Assembly (NCBI GenBank): GCA_046538945.1 | Contig: JBKHHW010000099.1 | Coordinates: 1-10,948 of the forward strand | Length of the DNA stretch: 10,948 nucleotides | Direction of reading: 5' to 3' | Origin: JAEZKC01 sp046538945 | GTDB taxonomy: Bacteria; Fibrobacterota; Chitinivibrionia; Chitinivibrionales; Chitinispirillaceae | In this document: in pieces, positions 1 to 7,200 of the stretch | Numbering within the stretch: position 1 is the stretch's first letter | How the letters are laid out: the number at the start of each line of letters is the position of its first letter | Translations under genes and position numbers: made by a program | Notes under the pieces: model-generated | Told to the model about the DNA's origin: nothing | The model's database searches: none | Seen by the model: only the letters and a program-made list of their open reading frames with translations

Positions 1-1613
1 AGGGTGAAACCGTTGCGCCCGAACTCTATGGGATCCGGCTCAGAAATGCTTATCGGAGCATCAAGTGAGCGGATGATCCACAGTTCGCGGAGGATACTTT
101 CCGGTTCGGGGGTAACGTGATGTTCGATGAGGGATTCCGCATCCTGAGGGTAAACTGCAAAGTAAGGGGCGGCATCATCAAGAACCGGAATCCAGAACTG
201 GAGAAAATCCACGATTTCTCTTCCTTTGAAACCCCGGGACTGCAGAAGTAGTTCCAGCTCTTCCGTGAGGTTGCTCTCATCAATTATCCATCCCTTATCA
301 GTTGTGAATGGCCCGTTGACCATTGCTTCATAGAAGAGGTAGGGAACTGTATCTTCTATAAAACCCGATGTATCGACGGTGACGGTCCACCCGTGGCCGT
401 ATTCCGGCTCGGACAGGAACACGTTTCCGCCGTTTGGAAATGAGAGCGAGAGTGAAATTTCCGAAGTGGCTTCTGGATACAGGTAGATGTTGGGCGCATC
501 GGCCTGCATCGGTTCCAGAAAAATTATATCATGATATTCGTTTTCGGCCGTATTTACCTCGGAGGAAAACTGCATTCCCTGATAGGTGAATTCAACAGTG
601 TAAATTCCGGGTGGAATGTCGGTAAACAGAAATCTTCCCTGGTCATCTGAAATCGCCGAAACATCCAGTTCCGCAATGGATAGGGTCAGGTTCCGGGCAT
701 AACAATTTCCGAAATATGTCTGGCGCCCCATGATGACTCCGGTCAGGATATTCTCTCCTGACGGTGCTCTGTCCAAGTCAAGATAGACGGTTTCGTTCTG
801 GTTGAAATAGTAAAGTTCGGAATAGAATCCTTCTGAAATGGCTTTCATATGAAACCCCTCGGAATAATCAGGGTGGGGTTTTGTCACGGGCAAGATGAGA
901 GCACCTTCTCTAAGCCCGTCTATGCTGTCCAGAACATAAGAGGTATTCATCGCTTCATAAATATCCACATGGATGTCTGTTGCCGTTCCCCGTGTGGAAT
1001 CTATGGCGATTATGGTATCAATCGAGGTCGGATCCAGAACCGGAACAGACAGCCTGGGGTAATCGGAATGCTTCAGAATAAGGGAGTCGGTCGGTGCTGT
1101 TTTCGCCCGGAAACTTTTTTTAGCTGTAACCAGGGGCGAGGATTCTCTAATTATCCCGGAGGGGGACAGAAAGTACGTTGAGGACACTTGTCCGATACTG
1201 GCCCGAAGGAGCATGTTCTGATGGGCGATTATCCGTTGGGGCACTTTTATTTTGTGTTCCCCGCTGGGTAATTCACCATCATGAAGAGAAATTAGTTTTT
1301 TGCCGCTGAGAGCGAAGAGGTCCATTTTGACTTTTTCTTTATGGGGCAAAGTCAGTTCGAAGTTGTTGTTTCTGATAGCAATGAACTGGTCTTTTCTGAA
1401 TTCTTGACCTGAAACCGTTTTGGATAAGAGGTCAATATTGAAATCGCCGTTTTCATCAGTGGTACATACCAGCTGGGGATTGCTTGCAAGGTAGACTTCT
1501 GCACCTTCGAGCGGTTTCTGTTCTGGGGTGACAACTGTACCGGAAATTGCTCCAAAAGAATGATTTGGGATGAAAATGGCCAGAAACAGAATGGTCAGAG
1601 CTTTTTTGCTCAT
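1..1613 (-). CDS. Exported protein with carboxypeptidase-regulatory-like domains and C-terminal 'YLYP' domain; downstream paralogue, 3' end off the window
   Basis: One uninterrupted frame of 537 codons reaches the left edge without a stop, so this gene is cut by the window, not broken. By comparison with its paralogue, about 22 residues are missing. The ATG at 1613 follows a strong AGAGGAG ribosome site. Residues 1-21 form a type I signal peptide (KK, hydrophobic core, likely cleavage after SFG) with no lipobox cysteine. Residues 23-63 look like a CarboxypepD_reg-like beta-sandwich (ISGTVVTP...DENGDF). Residues 95-148 resemble a FlgD-like Ig segment (MDLFALSGKK...GELPSGEH). Residues 289-342 are a second regulatory-like domain (DDQGRFLFTDIPPG). 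Residues 373-537 start APNIYLYPE and match, from memory, an uncharacterised domain starting 'KPVIYLYP'. The gene lies 51 bases downstream of its paralogue and is probably cotranscribed. The molecular function is unknown; a periplasmic or surface role is inferred. Confidence 0.85.
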   Translation of the reverse strand, partial: MSKKALTILFLAIFIPNHSFGAISGTVVTPEQKPLEGAEVYLASNPQLVCTTDENGDFNIDLLSKTVSGQEFRKDQFIAIRNNNFELTLPHKEKVKMDLFALSGKKLISLHDGELPSGEHKIKVPQRIIAHQNMLLRASIGQVSSTYFLSPSGIIRESSPLVTAKKSFRAKTAPTDSLILKHSDYPRLSVPVLDPTSIDTIIAIDSTRGTATDIHVDIYEAMNTSYVLDSIDGLREGALILPVTKPHPDYSEGFHMKAISEGFYSELYYFNQNETVYLDLDRAPSGENILTGVIMGRQTYFGNCYARNLTLSIAELDVSAISDDQGRFLFTDIPPGIYTVEFTYQGMQFSSEVNTAENEYHDIIFLEPMQADAPNIYLYPEATSEISLSLSFPNGGNVFLSEPEYGHGWTVTVDTSGFIEDTVPYLFYEAMVNGPFTTDKGWIIDESNLTEELELLLQSRGFKGREIVDFLQFWIPVLDDAAPYFAVYPQDAESLIEHHVTPEPESILRELWIIRSLDAPISISEPDPIEFGRNGFT

Positions 1614-1664
1614 AACGTACTCCTCTTCTTTTGTAAAGAAAATATCTCAGATACTCTTGCATAT

Positions 1665-3335
1665 CTATTGGTCATGTAATCCTTCAGCTTTTCTGTTCAG
1701 ATCATTTGAAAGCATTACTCCCCATTCGGTCAGGGTAAATCCGTTCCTTTCGAAACTGACAGGGGCTGGTTCTTTGATCTGCAGAGGTGCTTGAAGTGAA
1801 CAGATGTACCACAATTCTCTGCGCACACTCTCGGGTTGAGGGGAAACATGATGTTCTATGAGTGATTCCACATCCTGGGGGTATACTGCAAAATAGGGTG
1901 CGGCATCTTCGAGAACCGGAATCCAGAACTGGAGAAAATCGTCTATTTCTCTTCCAGCAAAGCCCCGAGCCTCAAGAAGGGAAACCAGTTCATTCGAGAG
2001 GTCGTTTTGGTCGATAACCCAACCTTCCTGAAATGTGAATGGCCCGTCCATTCTTGCTTCGTAGAAGAGAAAAGGCACAGTGTCATCGATCATCCCCGTG
2101 GGTTCAGCCGTAACGTTCCATCCCTGATTGTACTCCGGTTCCGAAAGTATGACTTCTCCCCCTTGAGGAAAGGATACCGAAAGGGAAATTTGAGAGGTGG
2201 TTTCCGGGTAAAGGTAAACGTTGGGAGCACGGACAACTATTTCTTCTCGATAACAAAAATCCTTGTAGCCCTCACTATTTACCGAAGCTGAAAATGTGAA
2301 GTCTGACCCGACGTTGTTGAAATCGATGTGGTAATCCCCCGAAGGTACGTTTGAGAATAGGTATCTGCCCTCGCTGTCGGTCGTATCCTTTTTGTTAAGT
2401 TCCCTGAGTGTTACAATAGTGCTGGTGGAATAGCATGCATTCCAACCGAGAAGACGTCCTATCAAAACGCCTGCAAGGTTTCCTTCTGCTTTTGGAACAG
2501 AATCGAGATCAAAGAAGACAAGACTTTTGTTTTTATCTATAGAGTAGATTTCGGTGTAGAAACCTGTTGCTTCTGCAAAAATTATGAATTCAGAAAACTC
2601 GGGAAATCTTTCGATTACCCCTGAAAAATTGACAGCACCCTCCCTGAATTCTTCTAAAGTGTCAATAGGATCCATGCTGTCGGTTGAATAGAGCACCGCT
2701 CTGATACTCGTAGCGGTTCCCGATACTGAGTCGATCATGATGATACGGCCGAGAGAATCGGAATCGGCAACAGGAACGGTAAGTGTGGGATAATCAGGAT
2801 GAGTTATCACAAGAGAATCGGTACTGCTTCGGGCGGTCATGGTGGATTTTTTCAATTTCAGATGTGATTTTTTTCCCGCTATGCCTGAAGGAGAAACATG
2901 GAATACCGATGTCTGCCTGCCGACCGTTGCGCGCAGCAGCATGTTCTGGTGTGCTGATTTCTCAATCGGTAGTTCCAGCCGGTGTTCACCTGCACTCAGT
3001 ATCCCAGAAAAGAGAGAAAGAACTTTTCTTCCCCCGAGTGTGAACAGTTCCATTTCTGTTGTTTCTTTTCTGTTCAAAGTCAAAATGAGATGCCTGTTAT
3101 TCCCGTGTATCGACTGTCTTGAGCTCTGGTGGGATTTTAATCCGCTGCTGGAGGTAAAATCAAGGGTAAAGGACCCGTTTTCGTCACTTGTGGTAGACTG
3201 CAGACTGTTTCCCAGAAGTGAAATGTCTGCTCCCTGAAGCGGCTGAAGTTCCGGAGTGACAACTGTACCTGTTATGCCCCCGACGGTGTAATGAACCAGC
3301 AATGCCAGAAAAAGAGGAAACATGCGTCTTTTCAT
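1665..3335 (-). CDS. Exported protein with carboxypeptidase-regulatory-like domains and C-terminal 'YLYP' domain; upstream paralogue, complete
   Basis: This complete 556-residue protein has an ATG at 3335, preceded by AAGGA seven bases upstream. Residues 1-19 are a signal peptide (MKRRMF then a hydrophobic core, cleavage near TVG) without a lipobox. Residues 20-62 form a CarboxypepD_reg-like domain (ITGTVVTP, DENGSF). Residues 94-147 are FlgD-like (MELFTLGGRK...GILSAGEH, then NMLLRATVG). A Ser/Thr-rich spacer and a DYPTLTVPV strand follow. Residues 288-338 are a second regulatory-like domain (DSEGRYLFSNVPSG). The C-terminal domain at about 370-541 starts APNVYLYPE, contains GW, LFYEA and FLQFWIPVL motifs, and ends FERNGFTLTEWG. 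That layout resembles an uncharacterised 'YLYP' domain of bacterial secreted proteins; I recall no assigned function or catalytic motif. It is first in a two-gene unit, transcribed away from the chemotaxis operon. One Cys-Tyr pair (C301) is shared with the paralogue. Confidence 0.9.
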   Translation of the reverse strand: MKRRMFPLFLALLVHYTVGGITGTVVTPELQPLQGADISLLGNSLQSTTSDENGSFTLDFTSSSGLKSHQSSRQSIHGNNRHLILTLNRKETTEMELFTLGGRKVLSLFSGILSAGEHRLELPIEKSAHQNMLLRATVGRQTSVFHVSPSGIAGKKSHLKLKKSTMTARSSTDSLVITHPDYPTLTVPVADSDSLGRIIMIDSVSGTATSIRAVLYSTDSMDPIDTLEEFREGAVNFSGVIERFPEFSEFIIFAEATGFYTEIYSIDKNKSLVFFDLDSVPKAEGNLAGVLIGRLLGWNACYSTSTIVTLRELNKKDTTDSEGRYLFSNVPSGDYHIDFNNVGSDFTFSASVNSEGYKDFCYREEIVVRAPNVYLYPETTSQISLSVSFPQGGEVILSEPEYNQGWNVTAEPTGMIDDTVPFLFYEARMDGPFTFQEGWVIDQNDLSNELVSLLEARGFAGREIDDFLQFWIPVLEDAAPYFAVYPQDVESLIEHHVSPQPESVRRELWYICSLQAPLQIKEPAPVSFERNGFTLTEWGVMLSNDLNRKAEGLHDQ

Positions 3336-3360
3336 AGTTGAATCCTTGAAGAATTGTTAG

Positions 3361-3381
3361 TGAAATCACCAGCTGATTTCA
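3361..3381. promoter_or_regulatory. 8-bp inverted repeat overlapping the minus-strand -10: candidate operator
   Basis: TGAAATCA (3361-3368), a five-base spacer CCAGC, then TGATTTCA (3374-3381) form a perfect 8-bp inverted repeat. It touches the end of the predicted -10 hexamer and covers the predicted transcription start of the exported-protein unit, a typical repressor position. If transcribed it could also form a small hairpin at the 5' end of the mRNA. A second small dyad, TCATT-ATA-AATGA at 3379-3391, overlaps it and contains the -10 itself. The repeat is seen directly; the operator role is inferred. Confidence 0.5.
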
Positions 3382-3409
3382 TTATAAATGATCCTGAACC
3401 TTAATGCAA
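3381..3409 (-). promoter_or_regulatory. Predicted sigma70-type promoter for the exported-protein pair
   Basis: Read on the minus strand, TTGCAT (3409-3404), a 17-base spacer and a perfect TATAAT (3386-3381) precede the gene starting at 3335. Transcription would begin near 3374 and leave a leader of about 38 bases containing the AAGGA ribosome site. The -35 matches consensus at only three of six positions, so the call rests mainly on the perfect -10 and the spacing. Confidence 0.55.
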
Positions 3410-3498
3410 AGACTCTGTTCAGAAACTGTATTCAGATGTTGATCAGGTATGACCGTGGTGAAAACAGAATCTAGCCTGGAAGGCATGCAAAATTAGAC

Positions 3499-3527
3499 TT
3501 GACCGATCAAGGGCATGGTGTAATACT
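3499..3527 (+). promoter_or_regulatory. Predicted sigma70-type promoter (extended -10) for the chemotaxis operon
   Basis: TTGACC (3499-3504, five of six matches) and AATACT (3522-3527, four of six) are 17 bases apart. TGT stands directly before the -10 and gives an extended -10 element. The start of transcription would be near 3534, almost on the ATG at 3537, which favours the TTG at 3585 as the translation start of the first gene. A five-base dyad (CTTGA-CCGA-TCAAG, 3498-3511) lies over the -35. I saw no convincing sigma28 or sigma54 promoter here. Bases 3410-3497 hold nothing else I recognise. Confidence 0.5.
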
Positions 3528-3575
3528 ATAAAAGTAATGAATAATGCCCGTATCACCTGTTTTCAGCACATCTTT

Positions 3576-3582
3576 GGGGGGA
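3576..3582 (+). promoter_or_regulatory. G-rich ribosome binding site supporting a TTG start
   Basis: GGGGGGA lies just before the TTG at 3585. The alternative ATG at 3537 has no comparable purine-rich site and would add 16 residues ahead of the universal receiver start KILVVDD. The spacing to the TTG is short unless the first Gs pair with the 16S tail, so the call is moderate. Confidence 0.5.
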
Positions 3583-3584
3583 TT

Positions 3585-4250
3585 TTGAAAATTCTGGTAG
3601 TTGATGATTCCAAGACTATGCGTCATGTACTGATTATGCAGCTTAAAGAACTCGGTTACGACTCCATTATGGAAGCTGATTGTGTTCAGAAGGCCAAACT
3701 CCTGCTCTCTGCAGACCTGCCGTCCCTGATCATTTCGGACTGGAATATGCCCGGCGCAACCGGTCTGGATCTACTCAAGGCGGTGAAGGGTAATACGCGC
3801 ACCAGCGATATTCCTTTCATCATGCTTACGACCGAGACAGACCGGATGAAAATTGTCGAGGCCACCAAAGCGGGACTTCAGTCATACATGCTCAAACCGG
3901 TGAAGAAACCCGTTCTGAAAGAAAAACTTCGTGAGCTGGCTTCGGCTTACGGGTTCACTCCTCCTGTCGAGGGCAACAGCGTGCAGGCACAATCGTCACC
4001 CCCGGTTGTCCAGGAAGACCATTCGCTTAAAGGTAAAATCAAAAGTGAACAGGTTCCCAAGATCGTGGAAGCTTTTGGTAAGATCCTGAGCAGTGAAATC
4101 ACAGTAACGGGATTTGAGGAATATGTTGCAAAGGAGATTTTCGGCGGTGCTTTGGAGGACCAACTGAAAGATGTGGAGGTTTTCATGGAAGAAATCAGGA
4201 ATGTCGCCAGAAATGGGGTGGAGCAGAGGCTTGATCAATTAACAGTCTAG
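3585..4250 (+). CDS. CheY-like response regulator with a C-terminal helical extension
   Basis: With a TTG start this is a 221-residue cytoplasmic protein; an ATG at 3537 would give 237. Residues 1-122 form a receiver domain: acidic pair D7-D8, phospho-acceptor D52 in ISDWNMP, switch Thr T82 and Lys K104 in the LKPV motif. A Pro/Ser/Gln-rich linker (about 125-147) leads to a charged, probably helical tail (148-221) that I cannot assign. No DNA-binding, GGDEF, HD-GYP or CheZ-type domain is evident. Being first in the operon and 31 bases ahead of cheA, it is most likely the output phospho-acceptor of that kinase. The tail could bind an effector, the array or itself; this is inference. It is longer than a single-domain CheY of about 120-130 residues, so I leave the symbol blank. 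Confidence 0.85.
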   Translation: MKILVVDDSKTMRHVLIMQLKELGYDSIMEADCVQKAKLLLSADLPSLIISDWNMPGATGLDLLKAVKGNTRTSDIPFIMLTTETDRMKIVEATKAGLQSYMLKPVKKPVLKEKLRELASAYGFTPPVEGNSVQAQSSPPVVQEDHSLKGKIKSEQVPKIVEAFGKILSSEITVTGFEEYVAKEIFGGALEDQLKDVEVFMEEIRNVARNGVEQRLDQLTV

Positions 4251-4269
4251 ATGTCAGGTTACTTTTTTT

Positions 4270-4273
4270 GGAG
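4270..4273 (+). promoter_or_regulatory. Ribosome binding site for the TTG-initiated cheA
   Basis: GGAG ends eight bases before the TTG at 4282. No in-frame ATG nearby would keep the Hpt domain whole; the first in-frame Met codon is at residue 71. The TTG start is therefore nearly forced. Confidence 0.7.
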
Positions 4274-4281
4274 AATATTCA

Positions 4282-7200
4282 TTGAAAAACGGTGATAATG
4301 AAACTCTGCAGTTATTTGTTGAGGAGTCTCGTGAGCATCTGGACGGTATAGAGGAAGATCTTCTGGCTATCGAGCAGGGCGGGGAGAATGCTCCGGAAGA
4401 ACTGGTCGATAAGGTATTCAGAGCAGTTCATACCATAAAAGGTAGTGCCGGCTTTTTCTCATTTGAGAAAATCAAAAAGCTTTCTCACGCAATGGAGAAT
4501 GTGCTTGGCAAGATCAGAGCACATGAGATGATACCTGTTCCCGCGATGATTACAGTACTTCTGGACGGAGCGGATGCTCTTAGGTGTATGATCAATGATC
4601 TAGACAATTCAGAAGAAACTGAAATCACCTCGTTTGTTCAGAAGCTGGAATCATTTCTCGAGCCTTCTTCCGGAACCCCAAATGGCACAGACAGTGAGTT
4701 GTTAAGCTTTGCTTGCCCTGTTTCGGGCTTTCAGTTTGATGTCGATCCAGGCGATATTTATAAGGCTCAGCAGACCGGGGGGGGGAGGTTTGTTTTTCTT
4801 ATTGAACTGGATTCAGAATCGGATGCATTTGCAAAAGACCGCTCAGAGGAAGACCTGCTCAGTGAGTTAGGTGAGATCGTCCGGATTATCGGTAAGAAGA
4901 GACCTTCCGGGCTTCATCTGCAAAAGTATCTGATCGTTATGTGTGTGGCAGGCATCGGCAGGGATGTTCTGGTGGAATTTCTTACAGTTCCTCCCGAGCG
5001 GGTATGTCAGGTTCTGGCGGGAAAAGTCCAGAAGAATGCAAGGGGGCAGTATTCAATTGCTGAAATGAAAGCATCCAACCTGCTCGACAGAGCTGACGTG
5101 CAAAAAGAGAATAAAGGAGTACAGACACTACAGGGTGATAGTGCATCTGTTTCAAAAACTGAAAATTCATCTGCCACACAGTATACAAGGAAGAATAGTT
5201 CAGCGTCAGCTCAGGAAAGCAGCCTGAGAGTCAATCTGCACACTCTAGACAAGCTCATGACACTTGCGGGGGAAATGGTTCTCACACGCAACGAGCTTCT
5301 TCAGAATGCATCCGCAAAGAATATGCAGAAAATACAGACTGCAAGTCAGAGGGTCGACAGCATAACTTCCGAGCTTCAGGAAGCGATCATGTCCACCAGA
5401 ATGCAGTCGATCGGAGTTGTGTTCGGCAAATTCAGACGGGTCGTGAGGGACCTTTCCAATCAGCTCGGCAAGCAGGTGCGGCTTGAAATCGAGGGTGAAG
5501 ATGTCGAGCTTGACAAGTCTATAATAGAGGCAATCGGAGACCCGCTTACGCATATCGTGAGAAATGCGGTTGATCACGGAATCGAATTCCCCGAGGAACG
5601 ACAGCGGCTCGGAAAGCAGCCGCAAGGGTCTCTAGAGATCAAAGCACGTCATGAAGCCGGGCATGTAGTTATTCAGATCGCCGATGACGGGAAGGGGATC
5701 GATCCCGCGGTAATACGCAAGAAGGCGAGAAAGCTTGATTTTGTGGATGAGTCGACACTTTCTTCAATGAGTGACAGGGAAGTCGTAAAGCTCATATTCA
5801 AACCCGGTTTTTCCACCGCGGAAAAGGTCTCGGAGATATCCGGGCGCGGTGTGGGAATGGATGTGGTTATAAGTAATCTTAAAAAAGTGGGTGGAGCGGT
5901 GGATATTGATTCCCTCCCGGGAGAGGGGACGAATCTGCGTATAAAACTGCCTTTGACTTTAGCAATCATTCCCAGCCTTTTGGTGATCGTCGAGGGGGAG
6001 CGGTATGCGTTGCCTCAGGCGAATCTTGTCGAACTGGTGAGAATTCCGGCGGCTGACGTGAAGAAGAGAGTGGAGAAGGTCGGTGGAGCCGCGGTCATGC
6101 GGCTTCGGGGCGAGCTGCTTCCGCTGGTTCGTGTCAGCGATGTGCTGGGGATTGCAAAAACTTTCACCGACACAAAATCAGGAAAGTGTATTGTTGATCG
6201 CAGGGAGAACATTGCCGACCGCCGCACCGTTTCTGAATCTGAAACAGCCGATGATGAGCGGCGCCGGGTGAAAGACAGAAGAAAAAGTCATCTGAGCGCT
6301 GTGAATGTCGTCGTTGTAGCTGCCGGGGATTTCAAGTATGGTCTCATTGTGGACAGCCTGCTCGATTCGTCTGAGATAGTGGTTAAACCACTGGGATATC
6401 ATTTGAGTGAATGCAGAGAATACGCCGGGGCCACGATCCTGGGTGATGGACAAGTCGCTTTGATTCTGGATGTGGTGGGAATAAGACGGGTTCTGGAAAT
6501 GAAAGCTGATACCGAAGCTGTATCTGAACGCAACGCCAAAGGGGCCTGTACCATTGTCGAGAAAAAAGACAAGCAGTCTTTTCTGATTGTAGAGAATGGA
6601 GATGAGGACTTCTTTGCCATTCCGATAGGGCTGGTAGCCCGAATAGAAAAATTCAAAGAAGAGGCGATCAGGAAAACCGGCGGTAAGCTGGCTGTTAAAT
6701 ACCGGGGAGGAAGCCTTCGTCTGTTTTCGATCGAGGATGCTGCTGATGTGAAGCCGAGGAAAAAAGGAACAAATGCCTACATTGTCATCTTTCAGTTGGC
6801 CGGGCGGGAAGTAGGGATCATCTGTTCTGAAATTGTCGATACTGTGGATATTTCCGCATGCCAGATCGATGATGCAACTCATGTGCAGAGTGGAATAATC
6901 GGTTCCGCCCTCATACGGGATTCCATCACTCTGATAGTGGATCTTTTCGGACTTGTGGAGAAGTGTGCGCCGGAGCTTTCAAAAGTGAAAGATATTGTTC
7001 AGGGTACTGAATGCAGGGGCCGGGTTCTGCTTGTCGAAGACTCACCTTTTTTCCTTCAGCAGATTAGGTCCTTTATGGAAGATGCTGGTTACCAAATGGT
7101 ATGCGCGCAGGACGGTGTGAAGGGTTTGGCCGTGCTTAAGAACAGCTCTGAAACAATCGATCTTGTTCTTACGGATATAGAAATGCCCAACATGAATGGC

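Larger units (their letters stand above)
1..3335. repeat. Tandem gene duplication (two paralogous exported-protein genes)
   Basis: The two minus-strand genes encode proteins with the same domain order and nearly the same length. Aligning the 165 residues from APN(I/V)YLYPE to NGFT gives no gaps and about 114 identities by hand count. The signal peptides, the spacer around residues 60-90 and the middle of the proteins differ much more. This points to an old duplication with constraint concentrated in the C-terminal domain, not to a recent copy. Confidence 0.85.

Noticed and set aside
849..1181. 110-codon plus-strand frame opposite the first exported-protein gene
   Set aside because: It lies wholly antisense to a well-supported gene, has no domain signature, and the sense frame is supported by the paralogue alignment.
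1..1613. First minus-strand gene looked broken because only short closed frames are visible in the region
   Set aside because: Reading codon by codon from 1613 gives 537 residues without a stop, in frame to the window edge and aligning to the paralogue throughout. It is truncated only by the window.
3502..3510. ACCGATCAA resembling the sigma28 (FliA) -10 GCCGATAA
   Set aside because: No TAAA-type -35 is found at the correct spacing upstream, and the sigma70-type hexamers explain the region better.
4029..4247. Response-regulator tail as a CheZ/CheC-type phosphatase
   Set aside because: I could not find the CheZ D-x-x-x-Q or the CheC/CheX E-x-x-N helix signatures in a convincing setting.
4251..4281. 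T7 run between the regulator gene and cheA as a possible terminator
   Set aside because: No GC-rich stem precedes the T run, and the 31-base gap between cofunctional genes suggests readthrough.
6178..6882. 234-codon open frame on the minus strand inside cheA
   Set aside because: It lies antisense to the CheW-like domains, which are conserved in the sense frame. The antisense product has no recognisable domain, so it is taken as a chance frame.
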